A stretch of 64,000 bases of DNA from Echinicola shivajiensis (GTDB lineage: Bacteria; Bacteroidota; Bacteroidia; Cytophagales; Cyclobacteriaceae): the NCBI RefSeq assembly GCF_018642165.1, contig NZ_JAHHZM010000017.1, positions 38,469 to 102,468 of the forward strand, given 5' to 3'. Under the pieces are notes generated by a model. The model did no database searches, was not told the DNA's origin, and saw only the letters and a program-made list of their open reading frames with translations. A program made the position numbers and the translations under genes. Positions 8,488 to 16,214 of the stretch are shown in pieces; within the stretch, counting starts at the first letter, position 1; each line of letters begins with the position of its first letter.

Positions 8488-9270
8488 ATGGAGAAAAAAC
8501 TTTACAAGGATCAAATGGGCCGAGAGGTAAAGATTGTCAAGCAACCAAGTCGGATTATTTCACTGGTGCCATCGCAGACGGAATTATTGATAGACTTGGG
8601 CTTATCAGATCAAATAGTGGGGCTTACCAAATTTTGTGTTCATCCCAAGGAGCTAAAGCAGCAAAAGACAATTATTGGTGGGACCAAGAATTTTAGGTTT
8701 AATACTATTCGTTCCCTTCAACCCGATTTGATCATTGGCAATAAAGAAGAGAACTATAAAGAGGGGATAGAAATATTAGAAAAGGAGTTTCCTGTTTGGA
8801 TGAGTGATATATATGACTTGTCCAATGCTTATGAAATGATGGAATCCATAGGGGAGATTACTGGCAGTGGGAAGGCTGTACAAAATTTGGTAGGCGAAAT
8901 TAAATCCTCATTCCAAGATTTGGAAAAGATTAAAGGTTCTGTATTATATCTTATTTGGCAGGATCCATTTATAGGAGCTGGTCAAAATACTTTTATAAAT
9001 AATATGCTGGAAATGATAGGGTTTAGGAATGTGCTCGGAGGGGAAAGGTACCCAAGTCTTCAAATTCAGGATATTGAAGACCTGGACCCGGAGTATATTT
9101 TGCTAAGTTCTGAGCCGTTTCCCTTCAAAGAAAAACATATGGACTTCTTTAAGGATAGGTTCCCAAATGCCAAGCCTGTTTTGGTAGATGGTGAAATGTT
9201 TTCCTGGTATGGTAGCCGTTTACGGTATGCTCCGGTTTACTTTAATTCTTTAAAAAACAGTTTGAATTAA
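8488..9270 (+). CDS. BtuF-like metal/cobalamin-binding protein without signal peptide
   Basis: This 260-residue protein belongs to the class III periplasmic binding proteins (BtuF/FhuD fold). It shows the typical opening PSRIISLVPSQTELLIDLGL, then IVGLTKFC, then the C-terminal GERYPSLQIQDIEDLDPEYILLSSEPF pattern (named here by key residues only). Family members bind B12 or iron chelates for an ABC importer. Unlike them it starts directly with the mature-like MEKKLYKDQMGREVKIV and has no signal peptide or lipobox, and no ABC permease or ATPase lies nearby. It is therefore probably cytoplasmic and its ligand is unknown. Its 3' end overlaps tyrA by 4 bases. Confidence 0.75.
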   Translation: MEKKLYKDQMGREVKIVKQPSRIISLVPSQTELLIDLGLSDQIVGLTKFCVHPKELKQQKTIIGGTKNFRFNTIRSLQPDLIIGNKEENYKEGIEILEKEFPVWMSDIYDLSNAYEMMESIGEITGSGKAVQNLVGEIKSSFQDLEKIKGSVLYLIWQDPFIGAGQNTFINNMLEMIGFRNVLGGERYPSLQIQDIEDLDPEYILLSSEPFPFKEKHMDFFKDRFPNAKPVLVDGEMFSWYGSRLRYAPVYFNSLKNSLN

Positions 9271-10115
9271 CTTTTGAAATCTAGGATTTCCCCGATCTGA
9301 TTGATCTTTTTCATGCTTTTACGAAGATCTTCGAATTGCTCATAGGCTAAAAGGTCCCTGAACTCAGTTAGATTTTTGATATAACCATTAAGGGCTTCAA
9401 GTACATTGTCCTTATTTTCTTGCAAAATAGGAGACCACATTTCTGGAGAACTTTTGGCTAATCTTACAGTAGAAGCAAAGCCACTTCCTGCCATATCAAG
9501 GATGTTTTTATCATCCTGCATTTTGTCAAGCACTGTTTTTCCTAGCATAAAAGAGCTGATATGTGAAAGGTGGGAGACAAAAGCCAGTTGATTATCGTGG
9601 TCATGAGGTTCCATGAACCTGATTTTCATGTTCAAGGCTTCAAAGGCCTTATAGGCCTTTGCTTTAAGGTGGAGATCGGTTTTTTCCATCTCGCAAAGGA
9701 TCATGATTTTCTCCTTTAACAAATCAGGAAATGCTGCTTGGGGGCCAGAGTATTCCGTACCAGCTATAGGATGTGCGGCAAGGAAGTTTTTTCTCTTGGG
9801 ATGATCACTAAGGCTTGTACATATGTTTTCTTTGGTTGAACCAAAATCCATTACTAGGGTTTGGTCGCTCACTTTGTCCAATAAATCTTTGAGAACTGGA
9901 ATAATAGTATTTACTGGAATGGCCACCACAACGATATCGGTGTCTTGGTCAGGGCTTTCCTTTACCTCATCGATGATCCCTAGTTTGAGCGCCTGATCCA
10001 GGTGGGTTTTATTATGGTCCATACCCGTAATAGTGAGGTCGGGAAGTACTGATTTTAAGCCCAGTGAAAATGAGCCGCCCAAGAGGCCAAGTCCTATTAT
10101 ATGTATTTTCCTCAT
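9267..10115 (-). CDS. tyrA: Prephenate dehydrogenase
   Basis: This enzyme oxidatively decarboxylates prephenate to 4-hydroxyphenylpyruvate for tyrosine synthesis. The N-terminal NAD(P)-binding motif GLGLLGGSFSLGL lies at about residues 7-19. AAHPIAGTEYSG holds the conserved His that binds substrate, and the helical dimerisation domain follows (LAFVSHLSHISSFMLG). I chose the ATG at 10115 (protein MRKIHIIG, 282 residues) over a TTG three codons upstream. There is no fused chorismate mutase or ACT domain; the mutase activity is supplied by the aroF-aroQ fusion upstream. It is the last gene of the pheA-aminotransferase-tyrA unit, 10 bases after the aminotransferase stop. Confidence 0.92.
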   Translation of the reverse strand: MRKIHIIGLGLLGGSFSLGLKSVLPDLTITGMDHNKTHLDQALKLGIIDEVKESPDQDTDIVVVAIPVNTIIPVLKDLLDKVSDQTLVMDFGSTKENICTSLSDHPKRKNFLAAHPIAGTEYSGPQAAFPDLLKEKIMILCEMEKTDLHLKAKAYKAFEALNMKIRFMEPHDHDNQLAFVSHLSHISSFMLGKTVLDKMQDDKNILDMAGSGFASTVRLAKSSPEMWSPILQENKDNVLEALNGYIKNLTEFRDLLAYEQFEDLRKSMKKINQIGEILDFKS

Positions 10116-10125
10116 GCTTCTCAAT

Positions 10126-11286
10126 TTATTTGGTCCAAGCGCTGTTTATTCTGTCAAATGCTTTTTGGATAATGTCTTCAGGCACACAAAGTGAAAATCT
10201 TATATACCCATTTCCATTGCTGCCAAAGATGTCTCCCGGAGTAATGAATATTTGGTTTTCGTACAGCAGTTTATCCACTAAGGAATGAGGATCGGTTTTG
10301 TCTGCTAGCTTGGCCCAAACGAACATCCCTGAGCTTTCCTTGTCACAAAAAGCGCCTATTCTTTCCGCTAGCTTCCATATTAGAGCCCTACGTTTTTCGT
10401 AGATATCGTTCATTTGTTCAAACCAGGAATTGTCAAGGTTCAAAGCCGCAATGGCACCTTGTTGAATGCCTAGGAACATACCTGAGTCCATATTACTTTT
10501 TACCTTTAATACTTCCTTTACAAAGTGGCTATCTCCACAGAGCATGCCGACTCTCCAGCCCGGCATATTGTAGGTTTTGCTCAAGGAGTTCAATTCTAAA
10601 GCGATTTCCTTGGCACCTTCGATACTTAAAATGCTGATGTGTTCCTTGGTGAGGATAAAGCTATAAGGGTTGTCATTGACCAAAAGAATCTGGTGTTTTT
10701 TAGCAAAATCTACCAACTGTTTTAATGTCTCTTTGCTAGCATTGGCACCTGTAGGCATGTGGGGGTAATTGATCCACATCAATTTAATTCCTTTGCTAGC
10801 AAATTCCTCTAGCTGATCCATGTCTGGCAGCCATTGGTTTTCTCCCTTAAGGTCATAATATATTGCTTCAGCTCCCACCAATTCTGTTACCGAAGTATAG
10901 GTAGGGTAGCCAGGATTAGGAATAAGAACCTTGTCCCCCGGGTTCAGGTAAGCCATAGAAATGTGCATGATGGCTTCCTTAGATCCCATCATGGGTAGGA
11001 TTTCATGGGCATGGTCCAGGCTGACTCCATAATGTTTTTCATAAAATGCAGCAATGGCTTCCCTGAGGGCAGGAACTCCTTGATAGCTTTGGTAGCCATG
11101 GGCATTGTCCAGCTGGCTTGTCTTGTTTAGTGCTTCTATTACAGATGGGTGTGGCGGAAGGTCTGGGCTTCCTATTCCCATATTGATGATGTCATGGCCC
11201 TCAGATTTTAATCTGGCCACCTCTCTAAGCTTTTTGGAAAAATAGTATTCTTTGACCTTATTCAGGCGATTTGCTGCTTGGATCAT
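10126..11286 (-). CDS. Class I/II PLP-dependent aminotransferase (aromatic pathway)
   Basis: This 386-residue fold-type I aminotransferase shows MGIGSPDLPPHPSV near the N-terminus. It also has NPGYPTYTS, the cofactor Asp/Tyr region, and the PLP Lys in NSLSKTYNMPGWRVG (about residue 232). It lies between pheA (2 bases downstream of its stop) and tyrA, so it very likely transaminates phenylpyruvate and 4-hydroxyphenylpyruvate to Phe and Tyr. Related sequences also include aspartate and LL-diaminopimelate aminotransferases, and specificity cannot be settled from the sequence. The role is an inference from position; the fold is certain. Confidence 0.88.
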   Translation of the reverse strand: MIQAANRLNKVKEYYFSKKLREVARLKSEGHDIINMGIGSPDLPPHPSVIEALNKTSQLDNAHGYQSYQGVPALREAIAAFYEKHYGVSLDHAHEILPMMGSKEAIMHISMAYLNPGDKVLIPNPGYPTYTSVTELVGAEAIYYDLKGENQWLPDMDQLEEFASKGIKLMWINYPHMPTGANASKETLKQLVDFAKKHQILLVNDNPYSFILTKEHISILSIEGAKEIALELNSLSKTYNMPGWRVGMLCGDSHFVKEVLKVKSNMDSGMFLGIQQGAIAALNLDNSWFEQMNDIYEKRRALIWKLAERIGAFCDKESSGMFVWAKLADKTDPHSLVDKLLYENQIFITPGDIFGSNGNGYIRFSLCVPEDIIQKAFDRINSAWTK

Positions 11287-11288
11287 GT

Positions 11289-12128
11289 TTAGGCAATTTT
11301 GGTGTTTTTGTACTCTCCCATTATTTTTATCTGATGGCCTGCATCTTGTATTTTTTGCATGGCTAACTGATAATCGGAAAGTTTTTCAAAAATTAAATCA
11401 ATAAAGAAGGCATAATGCCATGGTTTATCAATAACCGGTAGGGATTGGATTTTAGTTAGGTCAAGATTGTTTTCGCTCATAATATTGAGCACTTTGGCCA
11501 AGCTTCCTTTTTCATTTTGGATGACCAATTTTAGGGAAACCTTGTCAAAACCTTCTGCAGGTACCTGTCCCTTGTCCTTAGTGACTATACAAAAACGGGT
11601 GATATTGTTTTTGATGGTTTGAATATCTGAAGCCAGAATGTCCAATTCATAAAATTCTGCTGCTGATTTTCCTGCAATGGCTGCTACTCCTTTTAACTCT
11701 TCCTCATGGATGGTCTTAGCCACTGAAGCAGTGTCCAGATCTTCTACCAAACGGATATGCGGATACTTTTCAAAGAAAGCTTTACACTGCAATAAGGCCA
11801 TTGGATGGGAGCGGACCTCTTGGATTTCTTGGATGCTTTGCCCTGGCCAAGCCATTAACTGATGGGAAATGGGCAGGTAAAATTCTCCGGTGATCCTCAG
11901 GTTGTTTCTGTCCATAAGGTCATAATTAGGGAGAATCGCTCCTGCAATGGAGTTTTCCAACGCGAGTACACCGATAGTGGCTTCCTCACTTGTGATTTTT
12001 CTGACCAGTTCCGCAAAGGTCAGGCATTCCAATATTTCTGCCTCCTGGCCAAAAGTAGTGCGGGCCACCTGATAATGGTAAGAACCTTTGATACCTTGTA
12101 TGGCTACTTTTTCTTGGGTTGCTTTCAA
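11289..12128 (-). CDS. pheA: Prephenate dehydratase
   Basis: This enzyme converts prephenate to phenylpyruvate. The catalytic domain (about residues 5-185) starts KVAIQGIKGSYHYQVA and contains the conserved NNITRFCIVT, with the TRF catalytic motif. A C-terminal ACT domain (about 198-275) has KGSLAKVLNIMSENNLDLTKIQSLP, which corresponds to the GALV and ESRP Phe-binding motifs. The second motif reads QSLP, which I recall as usual in this phylum, so feedback inhibition by Phe is expected. There is no fused chorismate mutase. It is the first gene of its transcription unit, with a promoter at 12177-12208 and a terminator separating it from aroA upstream. Confidence 0.92.
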   Translation of the reverse strand: MKATQEKVAIQGIKGSYHYQVARTTFGQEAEILECLTFAELVRKITSEEATIGVLALENSIAGAILPNYDLMDRNNLRITGEFYLPISHQLMAWPGQSIQEIQEVRSHPMALLQCKAFFEKYPHIRLVEDLDTASVAKTIHEEELKGVAAIAGKSAAEFYELDILASDIQTIKNNITRFCIVTKDKGQVPAEGFDKVSLKLVIQNEKGSLAKVLNIMSENNLDLTKIQSLPVIDKPWHYAFFIDLIFEKLSDYQLAMQKIQDAGHQIKIMGEYKNTKIA

Positions 12129-12176
12129 TTTTGTAGTTGTTGTGGATTGGGCGGTGAACCGCTAATTTTTTTGTTG

Positions 12177-12208
12177 TGAAATTAGATGAAGGATGCCAGA
12201 AAGTCAAA
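12177..12208 (-). promoter_or_regulatory. Promoter candidate for pheA-aminotransferase-tyrA
   Basis: On the minus strand TTTG (12205-12208) is followed after 20 bases by TAATTTCA (12177-12184), which has six of the eight -7 positions including TA and TTT. A small dyad GCGGTTCACCGC lies in the predicted 5' leader at about 12151-12162. Confidence 0.55.
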
Positions 12209-12252
12209 AACAATTTATGTCTTTATTCCATAAAAAATGACATGAAAGAAAA

Positions 12253-12277
12253 CTGCCTGACTTGTTAGGTCAGGCAG
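12253..12277 (-). terminator. Terminator after aroA
   Basis: A 9-base-pair stem CTGCCTGAC / GTCAGGCAG is followed on the minus strand by TTTTCTTTC. It lies directly after the aroA stop, so the leftward aromatic genes form two transcription units. Confidence 0.75.
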
Positions 12278-12280
12278 CAA

Positions 12281-13504
12281 TCATTTTAATATGGTCTCCA
12301 GTCCGGCCAATTGGCAATGTTTCCAAAAGCTCGGGTAGGATTTGTTGACAACTTCCTTATCATCAAAGGTGACCTTGGTTTTGGTCGCTAATGGCATAAA
12401 GGCCATGGCCATTCTGTGGTCATCATAAGTGCTGATATTGACCTCTTCAGGTATACCTGTGGAAGGAATAAGCGTGAAGACCTCATTTTCTCCCTCTACC
12501 AATTTGGCGTTAAATTTGGCCAATTCCTGTTGAAGGGCATGAATACGGTCGGTTTCCTTGATTCTCAAGCTTTCCAGTCCGGTGAATTTGCTGGTCTGCC
12601 CAATCAATGCGCAGGTTACTGCCACGGTTTGAGCTAAATCAGGGCAGTGGGTAAAGTCAAAACTTTCCAAGCCGCTGACTGCTTTTTTTGTCAATAGGAT
12701 TCCTTCTTCGTTAAATTCGCTGTTGATACCAAGGCGATCCATGATTTCCACGATTTTTGAATCTCCCTGAAGGCTGTCTTTTTTAAGTCCTTTAAGGAAG
12801 AACTGCCCTTCATCTGCACAAGCTAAGAGGCTGAACCAATAACTGGCTCCCGACCAATCGCTTTCTACCGCAAAATTCGTGTTATGGTAATCTTGATGAG
12901 CAATTTTAATAATGTTTTCTTCGAAACTGTATTGGATGCCAAATTGCTCCATCAATTTCAGGGTCATTTCTATATAGGTTCTAGACCCAATTTTTCCCGT
13001 CAATTCCAAGGTTAGGCCCTCAGGAAGTAGGGGGGCATTCATGATCAAAGCAGAGATATATTGGCTACTGACATCTCCTCTGATTTTTATATGGTTGGTC
13101 AACTGTTTGGAAAATCCTTTGGTCTCCATTGGGGGATAGCCTTCCTTGCCCTTATATTCTATCTCAGCTCCCAGGCTTCTTAGTGCATCTACTAGTATGC
13201 CAATTGGACGTTCGCACATTCTAGGTGTACCGGTCAAAGTTTTGTTTCTGTTGGTTAGTGCCGCATAAGCAGTCAAAAACCTCATGGTGGTCCCCGCATC
13301 CAAGACATCCAAAATTTCCGGATCCTCTTCCAATAGCCGGATCATTGTTTGGGTATCTCTGGCTTCAGCTAGGTTGGTAATGTGATTTCCCCCCTTGGTG
13401 AGGGCATCAATAATCAAAACCCTGTTGCTTTCACTTTTTGAAGATGGCAAAGGGATGTTTACTTCTCCAAAGCTTGCTTTGGTGCTTAATGTGATTTTGT
13501 TCAT
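12281..13504 (-). CDS. aroA: 3-phosphoshikimate 1-carboxyvinyltransferase (EPSP synthase)
   Basis: This enzyme transfers the enolpyruvyl group of PEP to shikimate-3-phosphate, the sixth shikimate-pathway step. Motifs include PLPSSKSESNRVLI at the N-terminus (S3P-binding Lys), LDAGTTMRFLTAYAA (about residue 64), and RIKETDRIHALQQEL near residue 310, plus the YDDHRMAMAF segment late in the protein. Length (407) is close to the family norm of about 410-430. Its ATG overlaps the aroB stop by 4 bases (ATGA at 13501-13504), so the two are translationally coupled. A terminator closes the unit after this gene. Confidence 0.95.
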   Translation of the reverse strand: MNKITLSTKASFGEVNIPLPSSKSESNRVLIIDALTKGGNHITNLAEARDTQTMIRLLEEDPEILDVLDAGTTMRFLTAYAALTNRNKTLTGTPRMCERPIGILVDALRSLGAEIEYKGKEGYPPMETKGFSKQLTNHIKIRGDVSSQYISALIMNAPLLPEGLTLELTGKIGSRTYIEMTLKLMEQFGIQYSFEENIIKIAHQDYHNTNFAVESDWSGASYWFSLLACADEGQFFLKGLKKDSLQGDSKIVEIMDRLGINSEFNEEGILLTKKAVSGLESFDFTHCPDLAQTVAVTCALIGQTSKFTGLESLRIKETDRIHALQQELAKFNAKLVEGENEVFTLIPSTGIPEEVNISTYDDHRMAMAFMPLATKTKVTFDDKEVVNKSYPSFWKHCQLAGLETILK

Positions 13505-14538
13505 GGGTGTTGTGAATTGTAAAAATTCAAAGAAGAGATGATGTCTTCAAGGCTTACTGCTATATTATAATCGCATTCACCTATTTTTTTCAGTAGGGAG
13601 CAGTTGATGGTTTGTCCATCATTCTTTTTGTCCTGAAAGCAAAGTTGGGCAATGGTTTCCAGGTCTTCACTTGGAATTTCCACCTTGCCAAAAACTTTGA
13701 ATAATGTTTCGGTGATGGTGTCAAGATCTTCCTTGGGCAATCTGATGTGATGATGAGAAAGATATGCCTCAGCGATCATTCCTATGGCAATGGCTTCTCC
13801 GTGGAGAAGGTGTCTTTCTGTGTCCAGATAAAATGATTCTACTGCATGGCCTACAGTATGGCCAAAGTTGAGGATTTTTCTTAGGCCTTCCTCTTTAGGG
13901 TCCTTGGTGACCACTTCCTTTTTGATTTGTACTGACTTTTCGATGATGTCCTTCCAGCTTTGGTTTTCCCAATTGTCAAGTTTTAGGCAATTGAAATAAT
14001 TGGCGTTTTGGATCAAACCGTGCTTGATTACTTCTGCGTAGCCAGATCTTAATTCAGGTAAGGGCAGCGTTTTTAGGAAGACATCTGAAATGATAACGGC
14101 TTCAGGTTCGTTAAAAACACCAATATGGTTTTTGAAGCCGTTAAAGTCTACCCCAAGTTTTCCGCCTACACTGGCGTCCACTTGGGAAAGAAGGGAGGTG
14201 GGGATATTGATGAATTTTACGCCGCGTTTATAGGTGCTGGCGCAAAATCCACCCATATCTCCAGTTACTCCACCTCCTAAATTGATGATCAGTGATTTTC
14301 TGTCAAATCCACAATCTGTCATCCATTGCCATATTTCGGTGCAGGTGGTCAAGGTTTTGTTGACCTCTCCAGCTTTGAATTGGAAATGCTCATGTTCTGG
14401 GAGGATTTCCTGGATCAGTGGATAACAAGCTTGATAGGTATTGCTATCAGCTATTAGGCCTAGTTTGGAAAAACTTTTGGTTTTTAGATACCGCTCTAGG
14501 TCTGCAGCAATTTGAGTCGAGAAAATTATTGATTCCAA
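13501..14538 (-). CDS. aroB: 3-dehydroquinate synthase
   Basis: This enzyme cyclises DAHP to 3-dehydroquinate, using NAD and a divalent metal. NLGGGVTGDMGGFCAS (about residue 87) is the nucleotide-binding signature. The metal ligands are visible in SGYAEVIKHG (Glu), LNFGHTVGHAVES (His) and LLHGEAIAIGM (His). Length (345) is typical. It lies 30 bases after the aroF-aroQ fusion and overlaps aroA by 4 bases, so it is the middle gene of the attenuator-controlled unit. Confidence 0.95.
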   Translation of the reverse strand: MESIIFSTQIAADLERYLKTKSFSKLGLIADSNTYQACYPLIQEILPEHEHFQFKAGEVNKTLTTCTEIWQWMTDCGFDRKSLIINLGGGVTGDMGGFCASTYKRGVKFINIPTSLLSQVDASVGGKLGVDFNGFKNHIGVFNEPEAVIISDVFLKTLPLPELRSGYAEVIKHGLIQNANYFNCLKLDNWENQSWKDIIEKSVQIKKEVVTKDPKEEGLRKILNFGHTVGHAVESFYLDTERHLLHGEAIAIGMIAEAYLSHHHIRLPKEDLDTITETLFKVFGKVEIPSEDLETIAQLCFQDKKNDGQTINCSLLKKIGECDYNIAVSLEDIISSLNFYNSQHP

Positions 14539-14568
14539 GGGATTGATACTTTATATATAAATAATTTT

Positions 14569-15672
14569 TTACGCTTCTTTTTTTACAGCGTCACCTTCTC
14601 TAAGTTGTTTTTCTTGTCTTTTTACAGACTCCTCATGAATAGTGAAAAGTAATTCTTTCATGAATTTTTCACTCATACCTTTCTTAACGCCTTTCTCGGT
14701 TCTTGATTCCATTACGTTTTTCCATCTGTCAGACTGAAATACTGTAAGCTTGTGTTCTCTTTTGTGAGCACCAATTTGGTCGATCACAGAGAATCTTTCA
14801 GCGAATAGATCCAATAATTGATCATCCAAGTGGTCTACAGCAGTTCTTAGGTCGTTAAGTTGCTCATCTGGATTTTGTGAATCCAAGGTGTTTTTGAAAT
14901 CAATTTTAGAAAGGATTTCTTTCAACTGAGCAGGAGTTACTTGTTGTTTTGCATCACTCCAAGCATTGTCTGGATCGTGGTGAGTTTCGATCATCAAACC
15001 GTCTAGTCCGAAATTGATAGCTCTTTGTGAAACTTCCAAGATACCATCTCTTTTACCTACGATATGGCTAGGGTCATTGATCACTTCCATGCCTTTCCAT
15101 TCTCTCTTCAAGTGGATTGGCATGGACCAGTTTGGCTTGTTTCTGAAACGCTTATCGTAAGCATCGCTGAATCCTCTGTGGATGGCAGCTAGCTTGTGGA
15201 TACCTACTGCGTGAAGTCTTTCCAAAGCACCGATCCAAAGTTGAAGGTCTGGGTTCATTGGATTTTTAACCATTACAGGAATGTCTGTACCTCTAAGGGC
15301 TTCGGCGATTTCCTGAACAGCAAAAGGGTTTACTGTAGTTCTGGCACCGATCCAAAGCACATCAACTTTGTGCTTAAGCGCTAACTCAACGTGAGCAGTG
15401 TTACCAACTTCAGTAGTAATAGGGATGTTAAGGTGATTTCTTACAATCTCCATCCACTTAAGACCATCTTCACCAATACCTTCGAAGCTTCCTGGTCTGG
15501 TTCTTGGTTTCCAGATTCCAGCACGGAACATTGAAGGGATTATGTTTTCTTTTTTCATTTCCAGGCAAACTTTTTCAACTTGCTCTGGAGTTTCTGCACT
15601 ACAAGGACCAGCGATAATTACATGACCGTTAAGTCCTAAGCCCCATTCTGACGTTTTTAAGTGATCTTTCAT
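14569..15672 (-). CDS. Bifunctional DAHP synthase / chorismate mutase (type II)
   Basis: Two activities are fused. Residues 1-255 are a class I-beta 3-deoxy-7-phosphoheptulonate synthase: VIIAGPCSAETPEQV at about 18-32, FRAGIWKPRTRPGSF, IGARTTVNPFAVQEIAE, and the metal-binding IETHHDPDNAWSDA near 230. Residues 275-357 are an AroQ-type chorismate mutase: LNDLRTAVDHLDDQLLDLFA, then VIDQIGAHKREH. The protein thus starts the shikimate pathway and also converts chorismate to prephenate. This order of domains is usual in Bacteroidota. It is the first structural gene of the unit and lies only 16 bases after the attenuator terminator's T-run; a Phe/Tyr-rich leader peptide precedes it. Confidence 0.93.
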   Translation of the reverse strand: MKDHLKTSEWGLGLNGHVIIAGPCSAETPEQVEKVCLEMKKENIIPSMFRAGIWKPRTRPGSFEGIGEDGLKWMEIVRNHLNIPITTEVGNTAHVELALKHKVDVLWIGARTTVNPFAVQEIAEALRGTDIPVMVKNPMNPDLQLWIGALERLHAVGIHKLAAIHRGFSDAYDKRFRNKPNWSMPIHLKREWKGMEVINDPSHIVGKRDGILEVSQRAINFGLDGLMIETHHDPDNAWSDAKQQVTPAQLKEILSKIDFKNTLDSQNPDEQLNDLRTAVDHLDDQLLDLFAERFSVIDQIGAHKREHKLTVFQSDRWKNVMESRTEKGVKKGMSEKFMKELLFTIHEESVKRQEKQLREGDAVKKEA

Positions 15673-15692
15673 TTGTTTGATTGAAATAAAAA

Positions 15693-15716
15693 AGCCCGAC
15701 TCTTTCGAATCGGGCT
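15693..15716 (-). terminator. Attenuator terminator before the DAHP synthase gene
   Basis: On the minus strand AGCCCGATTC and GAGTCGGGCT form a 10-base-pair stem capped by a GAAA tetraloop, followed by seven T residues. It lies between the leader peptide stop (15737) and the aroF-aroQ ATG (15672). It can therefore stop transcription before the structural genes. Confidence 0.85.
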
Positions 15717-15786
15717 TTTTGGTTTATGTATGAATTTTATTTTTTATCCAGACAATAAGCAGCTCCGATTCGGCCTTGAGGTCGAA
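15706..15786 (-). promoter_or_regulatory. Competing anti-terminator / anti-anti-terminator RNA segments
   Basis: Minus-strand RNA offers alternative pairings. (1) TTCGACC (15780-15786) with GGCCGAA (15769-15775), loop TCAA, gives a hairpin just after the Phe/Tyr codons. (2) CGAATCGG (15765-15772) with CCGATTCG (15706-15713), the 5' arm of the terminator, gives an anti-terminator of 8 perfect pairs. The two share 15769-15772 and so exclude each other. A further helix, AAGCAGCT (15815-15822) with AGCTGCTT (15757-15764), closes the leader region. A ribosome stalled on the Phe/Tyr run would cover the 15780-15786 arm and favour pairing 2, hence readthrough. The pairings are seen in the sequence; the mechanism is inferred. 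Confidence 0.7.
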
Positions 15787-15832
15787 AGTAAAAGAAAAAA
15801 AAGATAAAATATGTAGCTGCTTGTTTAATCAT
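15737..15832 (-). CDS. Phe/Tyr-rich leader peptide of the aromatic operon
   Basis: This 31-codon open frame starts ATG at 15832 and stops TAA at 15737-15739. Residues 8-16 read YFIFFFFYF: eight of nine are Phe or Tyr, at codons roughly 21 bases before the first pairing segment. The rest is MIKQAAT before the run and a R/P/Q/G-containing tail ending LDKK. There is no Trp. The composition, position in front of the DAHP synthase-chorismate mutase gene, and the following terminator/anti-terminator match the classical leader peptides of the enterobacterial pheA and trp attenuators. It should sense charging of tRNA-Phe (and Tyr), not act as a protein. Confidence 0.82.
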   Translation of the reverse strand: MIKQAATYFIFFFFYFRPQGRIGAAYCLDKK

Positions 15833-15837
15833 TGTCC

Positions 15838-15869
15838 CAAAATTAAGAGCTGGATTTTAAATAACCAAT
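15838..15869 (-). promoter_or_regulatory. Promoter candidate for the aromatic operon leader
   Basis: On the minus strand ATTG (15866-15869), 20 bases, then TAATTTTG (15838-15845), a perfect -7 element (TAnnTTTG). Transcription would begin only a few bases downstream, at or very near the leader peptide ATG at 15832, so the transcript may be nearly leaderless. Confidence 0.65.
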
Positions 15870-15924
15870 AAAACATGAATTAATTTTTCATAATATTATA
15901 CTTTTTCCTCCTTACCATTATGAA

Positions 15925-15955
15925 TACCTTAAAAAATGCCAATTATTTTAAGGTA
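15925..15955. repeat. Inverted repeat between the aromatic leader and proline dehydrogenase
   Basis: TACCTTAAAA (15925-15934) and TTTTAAGGTA (15946-15955) form a perfect 10-base dyad with an 11-base spacer, in the divergent intergenic region about 55 bases upstream of the aromatic promoter. It has no T-run typical of a terminator and could be an operator. The remainder of this gap (15956-16189) shows nothing else I can name. Confidence 0.5.
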
Positions 15956-16189
15956 ATTGTATTGGCGAGTTTCAATATTATCTATTGTTTTCAGCGGTTT
16001 GAGTTTAGATTTTGAGAAATCCTGTTTTGATTTTTTGTGAATTGCTTGGTTGGAATTTTAAAAGTGTTGGAGATGAGGGGAAAGCGAATAAATGGATTGG
16101 ATTAAAGAGATTGTTTTTAGTTTAGGATGGCAAGTTTCTTGCGACTTATTTATAAGGTATAAAAATAAAGTCAATAGACGTTTTTTTAA

Positions 16190-16197
16190 TATATTTG
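16190..16197 (+). promoter_or_regulatory. -7 promoter element for proline dehydrogenase
   Basis: TATATTTG is a perfect TAnnTTTG match, 17 bases before the ATG at 16215. No TTTG is seen at the expected -33 position, so this is a half-site call. Confidence 0.45.
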
Positions 16198-16214
16198 CAC
16201 CTTGATTCAAAAAG

